Shown here: in pieces, positions 51,601 through 63,036 of the stretch
How the letters are laid out: every line of letters starts with the position of its first letter
How positions within the stretch are numbered: position 1 is the stretch's first letter
DNA from: Bacteroidales bacterium SW299
GTDB taxonomy: Bacteria > Bacteroidota > Bacteroidia > Bacteroidales > Bacteroidaceae
Reading direction: 5' to 3'
Length of the DNA stretch: 64,000 nucleotides
Assembly (NCBI GenBank): GCA_019550975.1
Contig: SDWH01000016.1
Coordinates: 41,107 to 105,106, forward strand
Program-made: the position numbers and the translations under genes
The notes under the pieces: model-generated
Seen by the model: only the letters and a program-made list of their open reading frames with translations
Databases searched by the model: none
What the model was told of the DNA's origin: nothing

Positions 51601-53127
51601 ATGAAAGCAAATAAAAGCTGGTTTAAGCTTAAACGATATCCACATATTGGTCTTCCCATATCACCTAATCAAAGAAATGATATTGAAAAATTTATTCATA
51701 ATAAAATCAAAATATCACATTATGCTTTTTTACCGTTGATTAGAAGGGAACATAGAACATTCAAATATAAACTTTGCCCAGACGGTAAATTTAGAAAGAA
51801 AACCAAAATACGTCATATTAGTTATGCTTCACATTTTGATTCATTAATATACTCTTACTATGCTCAACAATTAAGTAAGAAATATGAAATATTTCTGAAA
51901 AACAACAATTTAGGAAACAATGTTATTGCATATCGTTCTGTACCAAAAGAACCAAAAGGAAGTAAATGTAATATTGATTTTGCTAAAGAAGCATTCAATT
52001 TTATAAAAGAGCAATCTGTACATACCTCTCTATCTGTCATTGTTACAGACATAAATTCTTTTTTTGATAACATAAACCATACATTATTAAAAAGAGCGTG
52101 GAAATTCATTTGTGGAGAGATGAGTTTAGGCATTGACGAATATAACATTTTTAAACATGTTACTCGTTTTTCTTATATAAACAATCAGGAATTATTTGAG
52201 TTGTTTAAAGACAAAATGATTTGTTCAAAACCCCAAAGTAATAAATACATAGAAAGGAAGGTAAAGAACATGAAGTATTTTCGAAATAAAAATGTTATAG
52301 CCTTCTGTAACAAAGATAAAATATCATTTATTCGTTCTAAAGGTCTAATAAGATTAAACCAACCCAATGTTGGTATTCCTCAAGGATTGCCTATCAGCGC
52401 AATCCTTGCTAATATTTATATGTATAGGTTTGACTGGCAGCTTTCAAAATATGTTGAATCATTAGGTGGTTTTTATCGTAGATATTCCGATGATATTATG
52501 ATTGTTTGTCCAAGTTGTAATACTCATGGTTGTATTAATAAATTAAATACAGAAATAAAAAATGTCAAACTAACAATTTCTGAAGATAAGACTAAAATAT
52601 ACCAAGTTTACAAAAACTGTAAGCTTGAAACCTGCGTCAGAAACCAGGAGAAATACTCAAGTATTGAATATTTAGGATTTGCGTTTGATGGTAAGTCTAT
52701 TAGAATCAAAAATAAAGGAATAAATCATTACTATCTTAAAATGCGCAAAAGTATTGACCGTAAAAAGAAATATGCTATTTACAAAAAAGATAATACGTTA
52801 GGACATTTATTTGTTAATCAAATACTTAAAAAATATACTCCTATTGGTAGCAAATGCCATAAAATCCGTAAACGTGATAAGAAAACAAAGAAGTTCTTTT
52901 ATACAGGTAAAAGGTCTTATGGAAATTACTGGAGTTATATTATTAAATCTGCTGCAATTTGTGAATCAAAAGAAATTTTACATCAATTAAAACGTAACAA
53001 ACCTATTCTTAAGGCACTGATACTTAAAGCAAAACAGGATATTAATAGTTCTATATCTAAAAGACAATGGTTCGAATATTACAATTATGGTGGTAGAATT
53101 TTTACCAGTATCCAAAACAGGAAATAA
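51601..53127 (+). CDS. Stand-alone reverse transcriptase, defence-associated (DRT/UG-like)
   Basis: 508 residues. RT motifs run in order: A with VIVTDINSFFDNINH (Asp150), B with VGIPQGLPISAILANIYMYR (about 257-276), C with YRRYSDDIMIV (YSDD 295-298), D with ISEDKTKIY, E with EYLGF. Before motif A are KIRHISYASHFDSLIYSYY and NNVIAYRSV followed by NIDFAKEAF, a layout I associate with unknown-group RTs such as UG2 (DRT2) or UG28 (DRT9). The maturase and HNH domains of group II introns and the NAxxH/VTG signatures of retron RTs are not seen. About 150 basic residues follow the core. The gene is strongly AT-rich. The subtype is not certain. Confidence 0.85.
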   Translation: MKANKSWFKLKRYPHIGLPISPNQRNDIEKFIHNKIKISHYAFLPLIRREHRTFKYKLCPDGKFRKKTKIRHISYASHFDSLIYSYYAQQLSKKYEIFLKNNNLGNNVIAYRSVPKEPKGSKCNIDFAKEAFNFIKEQSVHTSLSVIVTDINSFFDNINHTLLKRAWKFICGEMSLGIDEYNIFKHVTRFSYINNQELFELFKDKMICSKPQSNKYIERKVKNMKYFRNKNVIAFCNKDKISFIRSKGLIRLNQPNVGIPQGLPISAILANIYMYRFDWQLSKYVESLGGFYRRYSDDIMIVCPSCNTHGCINKLNTEIKNVKLTISEDKTKIYQVYKNCKLETCVRNQEKYSSIEYLGFAFDGKSIRIKNKGINHYYLKMRKSIDRKKKYAIYKKDNTLGHLFVNQILKKYTPIGSKCHKIRKRDKKTKKFFYTGKRSYGNYWSYIIKSAAICESKEILHQLKRNKPILKALILKAKQDINSSISKRQWFEYYNYGGRIFTSIQNRK

Positions 53128-53142
53128 AGTTTTATTAAATGC

Positions 53143-53182
53143 CTCTCGGGAATAACGCCCAATATATCAGTTTTCCCGAGAG
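53143..53182. terminator. Hairpin between convergent RT and helicase genes
   Basis: ctctcggga (53143-53151) and tcccgagag (53174-53182) form a perfect 9-bp stem with a 22-nt loop in the 85-bp gap between the two convergent stops. It lacks a long T-run on either side, so it may be a weak bidirectional terminator. Confidence 0.45.
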
Positions 53183-53212
53183 TATATGGTAAACTAAATC
53201 CATTTTATTTTT

Positions 53213-56200
53213 CTATCTCAATTTCACCTTAACCCCATCATTTCCCTTATCAATCCTATTATGAACCTCTCCTGAGGTATCAACTTTAACTCCCTGCTCC
53301 TTATCACCATCATCCTTATTCTTATTAATAGTAAGACTAATTTTGCGATCCAGCTCGGAAAGTTCAGATTTCAGTTTTCTAAGCTCACCTTCCTTTTTCC
53401 ATTCACCTGAAGCTATGGCTTTATAAGTCTCAACGTCACGTTTTACTTTTTCAAGCTCACGTTCATGGTTTTCTATTACCTTGAGAATTTTTTCCAAAGC
53501 GGACAGAAAGTTCATGCAAGCCAATTTGGGATCATTTGCCAAATGACCGTTATTATGAGTATAGTATATGTTTCCCATACCCTTAACCATAAAACGGTTA
53601 TCCACAAAATCGAACATATCCTTTTGGGATGCTTCACTCTTTACTACCACCTGAAAGCTATAAATCTCACCTATCTGATGGTATTCACCATTGGTTCTGG
53701 CTTTATTAGAAATCTCCTGTAGCTTTGCTGCAAGGACTTTGACATCCTGACTTTCTATTCCATTCAACTTTAAGTCATTAAGCAAATTACCGTCACTATC
53801 TTTACGTGCAAGACGGTTAAACTGCTCCATATCTGCTTTAGCTTCATTCACTTGCCTTGTATGAAAGTCAATAGATTTGTCAATAGTATTCAAACGGAAT
53901 TTTGCTTCATCACGTTCCTTGGCAAAGCTCTTACGTTCACTTTCAAGTGCCGTAATCTTCTTTTCCAACTTGGCTTTCTCCAACAAATCCGTGTTGCCAG
54001 AAAGAATAGCCACATATTCACTGAAGTTAAGTCCATTCTGTTCATCCATCCCACCTTCATCAATGGTTCTCTTACCCAAGCTGTTAGTCTTTAGTTGATT
54101 AATAAACAACTGCTTGTTATGTAACAGATTGAATTTATATGAATCAAGGGACTTCTCTACAGCATATACAATCACATCAACTTTATTGTCTGCATGTTGT
54201 TTGGCTACCCAGTTACCTTTACGAACAGCACGACCATCACGTTGCTCCAAAGCAGAAGGAACCCAGGGCGTATCAAGATGATGCACCGCAACCGCACGTT
54301 CCTGAGCATTAACTCCAGTACCCAACATTTCAGTCGAGCCGAACAGCACTCTGATTGTTCCTTTATTCATTCCCTCTATCATGGCTTTCTTTGCCTGTTC
54401 AGTCTTACATTCCTGAATAAAACGAACCTCAGAGGAAGGGATACCATAATCTTCTACCAGTTTTCGTTTGATTTCAGAATATACACTCCATTCTCCAGGC
54501 TTATAAGTACCAAGATCGGAAAATACAAACTGTGTACCCTTTACAAAATCAAATTTCTTGTAATATTCCGAAATCATTTTAGCACAATGTGAAGCTTTAT
54601 TGTCCACATGATCCTCGTATGACGGATCTATCATTCGCATATCAAGTGACATCTTTCGTGCATAGTCAGTTGCAATAAGCATCTTTGCATTTTCTTCTTT
54701 TTGTGACAATGGCTCTCTGCCCAACAAAGTAGCATCACCTGTACGGGCAAATTCCACCAGCTTCTTTATAAATTCCTCCTGAACTGGTGTAGGTGGGATA
54801 TTATGGAGAATCTCATTCTTCTCCGGTCGGTCTATACCTATATCCTTCGCTGTACGATAATCGCAGATTTCAGCATAGAAAGCAGCCAGTTCCGGGACTT
54901 TGATAAAGTGACGGAATCGTTCCTTCTGCACAATTTCATTAGTTACAGAAAACTCATAGTCAGTAGTCTTCTTCGCAAACACGGCTGCCCAGGCATCAAA
55001 ACTATTTATATTCTGTTTTTCAAGTGCCTGAGGTCTTAGATATTTAAATAGCAGATAAAGTTCCGTAAGTGAATTGCTGATAGTTGTACCACTTAGGAAA
55101 GTAGCACCAAGATCTTTTCCGGTCCTCTCCTGAATGGTACGGATAGCAAACAGCATATTAAGTGCCCTCAAACTTCCATTGGAGTTTCCAAGTCCGGCTA
55201 CACGGTCATGACGTGTGTTGAACATCAGATTTTTAAATTTATGGCTTTCATCTACAAACAGATGATCTATACCCATTCGTTTAAAATCCACCACATCATC
55301 CTTTCTTGAAGCTATATCGTCTGCAATACTTTTCAATTTAGCTTCAAGATTCATCTTTCTCTTCTCCACACCTTTCAGCATAGCACGTGAAATCTCCTTA
55401 CCCTGCTCGATAAGAACCTGCAGGTTTTCTTCCACACTGTCAAGTTCCTTCTGAAGAATTGCCTGCTGAATATCCAAAGACTGAGGTATCATTCCAAACT
55501 GCTCATGCGTAAGGATAATACAATCCCAGTCATTGTTTTTTATGTCATTAAAGATACGCTGCCTGTTCTGCGGTGTAAAATCATTCTTGCCGGGATATAA
55601 TACTCTGGCATTCGGATAAGCCTTTCTAAAAGTATTTGCAATATCAAACACATTTGCCTTCAGTCCGATAATCATAGGCTTGTTTACAATACCAAGACGT
55701 TTCATCTCGTATGCAGCACAACACATGATAACAGTCTTTCCTGCTCCCACCTGATGGTCGCATATACCACCATTATTCACCTTCAGCATCCAGATAGCAT
55801 CTTTCTGACTCTTATACAAATCAGGAAAGCCCAAACCTTTCAAATCAAGCTGCGGAAACTCCTGATGACTTCCATCATAATTAGGACGTACAAAACAGTT
55901 AAACAACCTGTTGTATTTTTCTGCCAACTTGTTCTTGAATCCATCCGGCTGCGACTGTAGCCAATCTGTAAACCCATTCCGGATTTCTTCAATCTTTGTA
56001 TTGGCCAACTGAATGGCTGCACCATCCCTTACCTTAATTTCAGTTTCATTACCATTAAAATCAACAACCGTCTTGCTTTTTGTTATGTCAGGTATCGTAT
56101 TATGCAAGGCATGTTTCATCAGGTTAATACCGTCATAAGTCTTGAACTCACCCTTAACGGCATACTTATGATTGATATTACCGTTTTTACTGCTACACTT

Positions 56201-59200
56201 CACTGAATATTCATCTGCACTTGCAGCAAAGCGCACACTTACATCTGTTTCAAAAAACTCACACGCAAACTTTTCATATACTTTTGCAGGAATCCATCTT
56301 TCGCCAAAATTAAAGTCAAGCTCTCCGAAAGATATAGGTGTAGGTACAGCAGCCTTCAATGCTTCAAGACTCTTTTTTGCCTCTTCATTGCCAGGATGAT
56401 TCTCTAGCCACCATTCCACCTGCTCTGCCTTTTCCACTACATTGCCGGATATGAATCTGTCTGCAATCTCATAACCTCCTTCAAGAGGATTATAATAGAT
56501 TCGTCCGTCCAAATCAGAAATTATCTCATCTTCCTCCTTATCAGGAAGAAGCGAACATATATAAGGCAAATTCACATCACCGTACTTGTTCAAAGAAGCA
56601 GCAAGTCCTTCAAGTGAAGTCGTAACAGTCTTGACCTCATTCACTTGAAACGAAACAGGATGGTCGAAAATATCAGCTTTTATAAACTGTCCTTCACGTG
56701 AACGTTCAAGAAAAAGTATCTCAGTAGAACCAGGATCCATTTTCAACACATCCAGATTCTTTTTCGTATTCAGAAAACCATAGAAACCTACAAAATCATC
56801 ATAAAGCCGATTCAGTTTACTGCGTTCCTCCTTGTCTTCCGTTCTTGTCTCACTCTCGTTGTCATACAAACGATGATAGCAATCCCTTAAATCAATGTAC
56901 TTGCCTAATTTTGTCAATTGACTGATTGGAAGATCAAGCGGATTGAAAGTCGGATTACCGAAAGAAGTATTCGACAGAAATCCAAGCTGTGTACCTTGCC
57001 TTACTATAGAACCGTCCTTCAGATGCGAAGACATCATTGTAGTATAAGGTCGTGGAGTAGTATCTATTATCGGTTTCGACTCTACCTTTGGTGGTATAAT
57101 GTTACGCTTGCCATCATCTATAAGCAGTTCAGAAAACAAGTCAAGCTGCACGTTGTTAGTCTGAACTTTCTTTGTTCTGCCTGAACGGTTGTTACCTTTT
57201 GTTTGTCCGGTTTTCTGCTTACCCGTTTGCTGCTTGCCAGTACGTTTCTTTTCAGATGGAGCCGGAGTAACTTTAGGAGTAGAAGCCTTTATTTCCTGAT
57301 TGAACCGTTCCACTTCTTCAGCCCATGCCTGTATAGCCTTATCCGGAAGATTATAATCTTCATCCTCTACCATAACAGAAATGGGATGATGCTCGTCATC
57401 AAAGTACACAGTCTGACCGTCCATTTTACGTGGAGACTCTATATCCGTTCTTGCACTTTCATACAGATCAAACAGAGTAAGAACCGGCACACCTTCGGGA
57501 GCTTTCTCTACTTCCGTACTCTTCTGACGTTCCTCTTCCTCAATCTCCTTCTTATACATATAGGCATAAACGGAAGGATCCATATTCTCCTTCCTCCATT
57601 CCCGTAAACTCATTCCCTCCAGTTCTCTACATGCCCGTTCAAGACCTTCATCAAGCCAGTGAGCCTGAGAACCGGATAAAATAGTAATATATCCGTGTTT
57701 GGCAGCTTCCTGAAGAATAGCCTCTGTATTCCCATCAACCTTAGCCATAGACTCATAAGCTCTCAAAGCATCGCCTATAGCCTTAACAGAAAGTTGAACA
57801 GGCTCTTTTATCTCTTCTGCTACAGCATCCACCACTTCAGGAGTATAACGGTTGCTTACATATTCTTTCAACTCCTGGATTTCATGAAGCTTAGCCGGTT
57901 CAAAATGAATATCACGTTCTATCCTTACACCTCTTACTTCAACTTCCTCAATCTCATGAAGAGAAGCATATCCAAGTTCCCATCCATAGCCCATTGTGGT
58001 CAGTGTAAACAAATCTCCTGTTTTCCTATCCGCTTCAAGCACATAACAAGTATATGCACCAAATGGCATGAAATATCTTATATAAGCTACCTTATCACCA
58101 ATCAGTCCACCATCCGTTTCATACAGTGCAGGAATCTTATCAGCAACCTCCTTCGGCATATAGGTAAAAGCCTGTTTAGTTTCCATTTCACCTTGAAGTT
58201 TCTCCACATAGTCATCATCTCCATAGAACAGTCCTTTTGACAACTCATTTGATATATCCCTGTCCAGCTTTAATTTCAAGTCACTACATATACCTTCAAT
58301 TCCACTTTCATGGTTATATACCATACATTTCTTGCCATAAGGATTAGTCGAAAGTTTTCTTGATGTAGCCACACAATTCTCCATGCTTTCCGTTGCAAAC
58401 ATGGCATTATGAGTAAACAATACCTTATCAGGATTATCAGGATCGGGAACATCAACCGTTTCTATAAACAAGCGTTCCTGTTCGGAAACAATACCTTTAC
58501 CCGTATTTTTCTGCAAAACAATCAAGTCACTGCCAACCTCCGTTCCGGCATTTTCTGTAAATAAATTTTCCGGTAAACGGATAGCAGAAACAAGACTTGA
58601 ATTATTCATCAGATACTCCCTAATAGGTTTGTTGGAGGGTGAATCCAACAAACCCTGTGAAGTAATAAAAGCAAGTATTCCACCTTCCCGAAGAGTATCA
58701 AGACCTTTTACAAAGAAATAGTTATGAATGGCACGAGTTGACAAGACTTTTGCTTCCTCCTTTGATTTGGAATATGCACGGTCATATACCACATAATTGC
58801 CAAAAGGAATATTACTGGAAATACAGTCGAAATGATTCATCAGCTCAGGTGATATTTCCTCAAAACCACGATTGTGCAGAAAGACCTTTCCGGTACTGTT
58901 CAAAGCTTTCATTATTATTCCCGTGAGCAGATCCTTTTCAAAACAGAATCTTTCCTCTGCATTTTTCCCGAATGAGTTGATAAAAGAACCCATACCGACC
59001 GAAGGATCCAAAAAAGTTTCAAACCTGATACCGTTATCGACAAAGCTTGATGCTATGGTATCAGTTACCCTCGTATCAGTATAGAAAGAAGTAAGCACAC
59101 TTGATTTGATACTATCCATGAGCAGTTTAGCCTGTACCGGATTTGCAGCACCTTCCTTGATTACCTGTTGTAACTCCTGAACCATCGGAAAAAGTTCAAG

Positions 59201-59398
59201 TTCCGATTTAGCCCATCTGGAACGGTCTGCCAAGGTATTTGCCGGATTCAGGACACACTTCAATCCGCCAAATCCATTATATCTGCCAAGAATCTCCCTT
59301 TCCTCCTTACTCGGTATTCTTTTTTCCGCTTCAAGAAGCAATACTGTACGTATAGCCTCAATGTTGTTGCGGAGAACAACCTTCTTGTTATATGACAT
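53213..59398 (-). CDS. Giant N6-methylase/SNF2-type helicase of mobile elements
   Basis: 2061 residues. The N-terminal adenine-methylase-like part has [15 protein letters not shown] (SAM loop, about 133-147) and [12 protein letters not shown] (catalytic motif IV-like, about 196). A middle region contains a Lys/Gln-rich linker ([19 protein letters not shown]). The C-terminal superfamily 2 helicase has [13 protein letters not shown] (Walker A, about 1217), [11 protein letters not shown] (about 1381), [14 protein letters not shown] and [12 protein letters not shown] (motif VI, about 1719). Long coiled coils occupy about 1780-2040. Such proteins are common on Bacteroidales conjugative elements and resemble phage DarB-like antirestriction proteins; the role is unproved. 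It is the last gene of the leftward operon. Confidence 0.85.
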   Translation of the reverse strand: MSYNKKVVLRNNIEAIRTVLLLEAEKRIPSKEEREILGRYNGFGGLKCVLNPANTLADRSRWAKSELELFPMVQELQQVIKEGAANPVQAKLLMDSIKSSVLTSFYTDTRVTDTIASSFVDNGIRFETFLDPSVGMGSFINSFGKNAEERFCFEKDLLTGIIMKALNSTGKVFLHNRGFEEISPELMNHFDCISSNIPFGNYVVYDRAYSKSKEEAKVLSTRAIHNYFFVKGLDTLREGGILAFITSQGLLDSPSNKPIREYLMNNSSLVSAIRLPENLFTENAGTEVGSDLIVLQKNTGKGIVSEQERLFIETVDVPDPDNPDKVLFTHNAMFATESMENCVATSRKLSTNPYGKKCMVYNHESGIEGICSDLKLKLDRDISNELSKGLFYGDDDYVEKLQGEMETKQAFTYMPKEVADKIPALYETDGGLIGDKVAYIRYFMPFGAYTCYVLEADRKTGDLFTLTTMGYGWELGYASLHEIEEVEVRGVRIERDIHFEPAKLHEIQELKEYVSNRYTPEVVDAVAEEIKEPVQLSVKAIGDALRAYESMAKVDGNTEAILQEAAKHGYITILSGSQAHWLDEGLERACRELEGMSLREWRKENMDPSVYAYMYKKEIEEEERQKSTEVEKAPEGVPVLTLFDLYESARTDIESPRKMDGQTVYFDDEHHPISVMVEDEDYNLPDKAIQAWAEEVERFNQEIKASTPKVTPAPSEKKRTGKQQTGKQKTGQTKGNNRSGRTKKVQTNNVQLDLFSELLIDDGKRNIIPPKVESKPIIDTTPRPYTTMMSSHLKDGSIVRQGTQLGFLSNTSFGNPTFNPLDLPISQLTKLGKYIDLRDCYHRLYDNESETRTEDKEERSKLNRLYDDFVGFYGFLNTKKNLDVLKMDPGSTEILFLERSREGQFIKADIFDHPVSFQVNEVKTVTTSLEGLAASLNKYGDVNLPYICSLLPDKEEDEIISDLDGRIYYNPLEGGYEIADRFISGNVVEKAEQVEWWLENHPGNEEAKKSLEALKAAVPTPISFGELDFNFGERWIPAKVYEKFACEFFETDVSVRFAASADEYSVKCSSKNGNINHKYAVKGEFKTYDGINLMKHALHNTIPDITKSKTVVDFNGNETEIKVRDGAAIQLANTKIEEIRNGFTDWLQSQPDGFKNKLAEKYNRLFNCFVRPNYDGSHQEFPQLDLKGLGFPDLYKSQKDAIWMLKVNNGGICDHQVGAGKTVIMCCAAYEMKRLGIVNKPMIIGLKANVFDIANTFRKAYPNARVLYPGKNDFTPQNRQRIFNDIKNNDWDCIILTHEQFGMIPQSLDIQQAILQKELDSVEENLQVLIEQGKEISRAMLKGVEKRKMNLEAKLKSIADDIASRKDDVVDFKRMGIDHLFVDESHKFKNLMFNTRHDRVAGLGNSNGSLRALNMLFAIRTIQERTGKDLGATFLSGTTISNSLTELYLLFKYLRPQALEKQNINSFDAWAAVFAKKTTDYEFSVTNEIVQKERFRHFIKVPELAAFYAEICDYRTAKDIGIDRPEKNEILHNIPPTPVQEEFIKKLVEFARTGDATLLGREPLSQKEENAKMLIATDYARKMSLDMRMIDPSYEDHVDNKASHCAKMISEYYKKFDFVKGTQFVFSDLGTYKPGEWSVYSEIKRKLVEDYGIPSSEVRFIQECKTEQAKKAMIEGMNKGTIRVLFGSTEMLGTGVNAQERAVAVHHLDTPWVPSALEQRDGRAVRKGNWVAKQHADNKVDVIVYAVEKSLDSYKFNLLHNKQLFINQLKTNSLGKRTIDEGGMDEQNGLNFSEYVAILSGNTDLLEKAKLEKKITALESERKSFAKERDEAKFRLNTIDKSIDFHTRQVNEAKADMEQFNRLARKDSDGNLLNDLKLNGIESQDVKVLAAKLQEISNKARTNGEYHQIGEIYSFQVVVKSEASQKDMFDFVDNRFMVKGMGNIYYTHNNGHLANDPKLACMNFLSALEKILKVIENHERELEKVKRDVETYKAIASGEWKKEGELRKLKSELSELDRKISLTINKNKDDGDKEQGVKVDTSGEVHNRIDKGNDGVKVKLR

Positions 59399-59410
59399 AG
59401 GCTATACATT

Positions 59411-61513
59411 TTATTTATTGTTCTTGAATTCGAATGATGTAGAACCGTCCTCCTTTAATATCAGTACGGCATTGAACTTCTTGCCGGCTTTGCTAATAAG
59501 CCCTTTCAGCGTAGAAGTATGACCTTGAGTGATAAGGCTTCTCACGTCCTTATCAGTGAGCATTTTACCACATACCTCCCTGAAAATTCGGAACTCACAA
59601 CCCTCAAAAGTACATTTGGTAACTTTGGGATAAATCTTTACAGAATTATTCTTGCAAACCGGACAAGTAAGCAGTTCAGTATTATCCTTTGAGATAATTG
59701 ACGATTCCAGAAGTTCCGTACATATCTGTCCGGTATAATCCTTTATTTCCTGATTGAATCTGACTGCATCATTCTCTCCATTCTCAATCTTTGCCAAGGC
59801 AAGTTCCCACATACCCGTCATTTCAGCATTGGCGATTCGCTTATCCTTAACAATATCATAGACTGCCATACCTTTATCAGTAGGAACAAGTGTTTTCTTC
59901 TCACGTCTGATATATTCTCTCAGAAGCAGAGTTTCTATAATATTGGCTCTTGTAGCCGGAGTTCCTATACCACAACCGTCCATAGCTTTTCTTACCTCGC
60001 CATCCTCAATTTCTCTTCCTGCATTCTCCATTGCAGAAAGAAGAGTCGCTTCAGTAAACAAAGGTTTTGGTTTTGTCTTATGTTCCGTCTCTTTTAATGA
60101 AGATATTCTAATGTTTTCACCCTCTTTAAAATCAGGCAAAAATTCAACTTCCTTATCTTCATCCTCTTCTTTTTCATTAAGCACAGCTTTCCACCCCGGA
60201 TAAGTTACCTTTTCCGCTTTCAGAACAAAATCCACATCAGCACCATGTAATGTAACAGTCAATACATCCTTTTGTGAAGTTTCAGAAAATGCTTCGAGCA
60301 TTCTCGCCATTATCATACGGTGAATCTTATCCTCATTGGTACTCAATTGTTCAGGCTTATTGCCTGTAATCAGTAGCGCATGATGGTCAGTTACTTTTGA
60401 AGCATCTACAGAACGTCTGTTCAGTTCATGGTTTAGAATCTCGGGAACAATATTTTCAAAACCGAAACCATCCTTTGAGAACTCTATCAGTCCACTGATT
60501 TCATCAAACACATCATCACCTATATATCTGCTACCCGTTCTCGGATAAGTTATAAGCTTCTTCTCATACAGACTTTGAGCAAGTGACAGCGTTGTATCCG
60601 CTGAAAAGCTGTATTTTCTGTTTGCATCTTTCTGCAAGGTGGTAAGGTCGTATAAGAGAGGTGGTTCGGTACGGACTGCCTTTCTTTCGACTTTCAACAC
60701 GGAAAGACAGCCGTGTCCGTCAGTGGTGATGTTATCCGCAAGGATAGCTTTCACTGCGGACTGGGCTGTTTCCCTTCTCTCGAAAGTAGTCTCTGATACA
60801 GCTTTCCATAGAATACCATCTTTATCCAGCATCGCTTCAAGTTTCCAATAAGGAACACTCTTAAACTCTTTGTTCTCGATATACCTTCTGCATATAATAG
60901 AAAGTGTAGGAGTCTGAACCCTTCCAAGTGAGAATCCGTTTTTACCTGCAGAGATAGACAAGGCACGGCTGGCATTTATGCCAACCAACCAATCAGCTTC
61001 ACTGCGTGCCTTACCTGCACTATAAAGATTGTCAAATTCATTGCCCGGGCGAAGCTTTGAAAGTCCCTCCCTGATAGCCTTATCTGTAAGACTACTTATC
61101 CATAATCTCACATAAGGCTTGTCTGAATTAAGATAGGAATAAATATATCTGAAAATGAGTTCACCCTCACGACCGGCATCAGTAGCCACGATAATCTTTT
61201 CAGAACGATTGAAACAATTCTTGATAATTCCAAGCTGCTTGACTGCAGCCGGATCATTGATATACTCTCCGTCCTTTCTTATTTGACGGACAATAAGACG
61301 GAACGGTTCCGGAAGCAATGGAAGATCCTCTTTTCTGAATCCCTCCACACCATACTGTTGTGGCATAGCAAGAGTAACGAGGTGACCTATAGCCCAGGTA
61401 ACAATATAATTGTTTCCTTCCATATATCCGTTCTCACGGCTATCTGCACCAACAATAGCCGCCAGTTCTCTGGCAACTGACGGCTTTTCTGCAATAATAC
61501 AAGTCATACCCAT
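59411..61513 (-). CDS. topB: DNA topoisomerase III (type IA)
   Basis: 700 residues. The Toprim domain has CIIAEKPSVARELAAIVGAD and VATDAGREGELIFRYI. The active-site Tyr is in LITYPRTGSRYIGDD (about 323). A C-terminal Cys cluster (LLTCPVCKNNS, TKCTFEGCEF, about 615-640) precedes a terminal module KGLISKAGKKFNAVLIL that is also repeated in the neighbouring DUF3945 protein. In CTnDOT-type elements a homologous topoisomerase (Exc) belongs to the excision operon. It lies 11 bp from the DUF3945 stop and 12 bp from the helicase start. Confidence 0.93.
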   Translation of the reverse strand: MGMTCIIAEKPSVARELAAIVGADSRENGYMEGNNYIVTWAIGHLVTLAMPQQYGVEGFRKEDLPLLPEPFRLIVRQIRKDGEYINDPAAVKQLGIIKNCFNRSEKIIVATDAGREGELIFRYIYSYLNSDKPYVRLWISSLTDKAIREGLSKLRPGNEFDNLYSAGKARSEADWLVGINASRALSISAGKNGFSLGRVQTPTLSIICRRYIENKEFKSVPYWKLEAMLDKDGILWKAVSETTFERRETAQSAVKAILADNITTDGHGCLSVLKVERKAVRTEPPLLYDLTTLQKDANRKYSFSADTTLSLAQSLYEKKLITYPRTGSRYIGDDVFDEISGLIEFSKDGFGFENIVPEILNHELNRRSVDASKVTDHHALLITGNKPEQLSTNEDKIHRMIMARMLEAFSETSQKDVLTVTLHGADVDFVLKAEKVTYPGWKAVLNEKEEDEDKEVEFLPDFKEGENIRISSLKETEHKTKPKPLFTEATLLSAMENAGREIEDGEVRKAMDGCGIGTPATRANIIETLLLREYIRREKKTLVPTDKGMAVYDIVKDKRIANAEMTGMWELALAKIENGENDAVRFNQEIKDYTGQICTELLESSIISKDNTELLTCPVCKNNSVKIYPKVTKCTFEGCEFRIFREVCGKMLTDKDVRSLITQGHTSTLKGLISKAGKKFNAVLILKEDGSTSFEFKNNK

Positions 61514-61524
61514 AGTACTGCAGA

Positions 61525-62886
61525 TTAGATTTTACGACCTTTTTTCTTCTGAACCTCTTTCTTCTGTTTTTCAGTCGGCTCTGTCTGTTCCTTTTTCAGA
61601 GGTTCTTTTACATATTTAGTTGCCTCATTGGTCTTGCCTTCATTGTTCACGGCAACCTGAGTTTTGTTTTCTTCAGCTACAGCAATAACCTTCGCTTCAC
61701 CCTGTTCCTGTTTCCTGTCCGGATTCCATCTGTAAAACCTCGGTCGATTTTCTTCCTTGTCAAACTTAACGTATGCATTGAAAGGCTGTCCGGCTTTATC
61801 AACCATATTCTTGATGTAGAGTGTACGTCCTTCATTAAGTGCAGCCTGCTGCTTTTCTGTAAGTTCCACTCCGCAAATTTTCCTTGAAACACCTTTCTGC
61901 TGTTCCTGATTTACATGCTGAGTCACACTCTGCTTTGAAGTATTGTCAAACTTGAATTCGATACCCTTCTTATCTGCATTAATCTGAATCTGAGCATTGA
62001 AAGGCTTACCGGCTTTGGAAATCATATTCTCTACGGCAACAGCCTTACCCATAGCAAGATCTGTCTTCTGTTGTTCGGAAAGCTTAACACCCTTAATTTC
62101 ATCAGGGACACGTACACGGTCAGCTCTCAAAGCAATCAGTTCATTTGTTTGCGGATCAACGGATATAAAAGCCTTGAACGGTTCTCCGTTTTTAGGAGTA
62201 ACGTCAGCCAGTCTTCCAAGATTACCAGTTTCACGGAGCATCTTCTTGTCTTCCTCTGAAAACTCAACACCCATGAAAGGAAAGTCTAACCGTGGCTCTT
62301 TTCTGATTGTATGAATAGCCAGTGCAAGATTACCGTCAGTATCTTCACGGAAAGCAAGTCTGGCTTCCGTATAGATAGTCTTATCGCCAAAAGGAACTGC
62401 AATAGGCATCAGATTACTTTTTCCCCATCCAAGCATCTTTTCAAGATTACCCGAAGCCTTCAAGTGTTCACGAGTGATGCCAATTGCCGTAAGCTCATTC
62501 CAGTCAATACGTTCTTCGTTTACCCGGCCAAGATGTTCTTTTGGAACATAGTCCTCCAAATTCACACGCATCAGTTTCAGCTGTTCTTCATTCTCTTGCG
62601 GTTGCTGAAGCATTTCCTGGAGAATCATTACAGAACTTTCCACTTTATCTGCAACCAGTCTGTACAGTCCGGTTCTTGAAGGATCATTAAACTGTCTGGT
62701 AAAGTTCTCCATGAAGTTCTTGAAAATACTGTCATTTTCACTGAATTTCATGAACTGTCCTGAATGTGCATCAAGTGGCTCGACTGTCTGTACCTTACCT
62801 TCTGCATCAACTGATGAAACTACTGATAGCTTTTTCGATTCCTTATCCTCCAGTACGAGGATGTAGTCATTGGTGTTCGTATCCAT
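61525..62886 (-). CDS. DUF3945/DUF4099-type protein of conjugative elements
   Basis: 453 residues from the ATG at 62886, favoured by the -7 box at 62914-62921. The N-terminal part (about 1-120) has ILVLEDKESKKLSVVSSV. The rest is made of several similar modules of roughly 60-70 residues, each with a 'gk(a/t)-n-mi-KAG-pFNA' centre: MGKAVAVENMISKAGKPFNA, EGRTLYIKNMVDKAGQPFNA and a weaker one near KNGEPFKAFISV. The C-terminus is a Lys/Glu/Gln-rich tail. The modules match the tail of TopB, suggesting a shared binding surface. It is first in the operon with topB and the giant helicase. Confidence 0.8.
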   Translation of the reverse strand: MDTNTNDYILVLEDKESKKLSVVSSVDAEGKVQTVEPLDAHSGQFMKFSENDSIFKNFMENFTRQFNDPSRTGLYRLVADKVESSVMILQEMLQQPQENEEQLKLMRVNLEDYVPKEHLGRVNEERIDWNELTAIGITREHLKASGNLEKMLGWGKSNLMPIAVPFGDKTIYTEARLAFREDTDGNLALAIHTIRKEPRLDFPFMGVEFSEEDKKMLRETGNLGRLADVTPKNGEPFKAFISVDPQTNELIALRADRVRVPDEIKGVKLSEQQKTDLAMGKAVAVENMISKAGKPFNAQIQINADKKGIEFKFDNTSKQSVTQHVNQEQQKGVSRKICGVELTEKQQAALNEGRTLYIKNMVDKAGQPFNAYVKFDKEENRPRFYRWNPDRKQEQGEAKVIAVAEENKTQVAVNNEGKTNEATKYVKEPLKKEQTEPTEKQKKEVQKKKGRKI

Positions 62887-62913
62887 AATTCTAAATTTAA
62901 TGGGTTTGAACAC

Positions 62914-62921
62914 CAAATATA
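62914..62921 (-). promoter_or_regulatory. -7 box of the DUF3945-topB-helicase operon
   Basis: Minus-strand TATATTTG matches TAnnTTTG and ends 27 bp before the ATG at 62886, giving a leader of about 20 nt. A cttg word about 22 bp upstream is a poor -33 candidate. Confidence 0.5.
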
Positions 62922-63036
62922 TAGCTTACTTATGCGGATAGTGCAAGTGAGGGAAAAGTGGGTAAAATAGGAGAAAAAAGAATATTAAAATAAAAAAGTA
63001 CAATAGTTGAATATTGATATATAATTAATTATCTTT

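Noticed and set aside
51601..53127. Reading the RT as a group II intron maturase or a retron RT
   Set aside because: No maturase/HNH domain or intron-like RNA is recognised, and the retron NAxxH and VTG signatures are missing; the protein is also longer than typical retron RTs. Retron-like pairing of the upstream ends keeps this as an alternative, not the main call.
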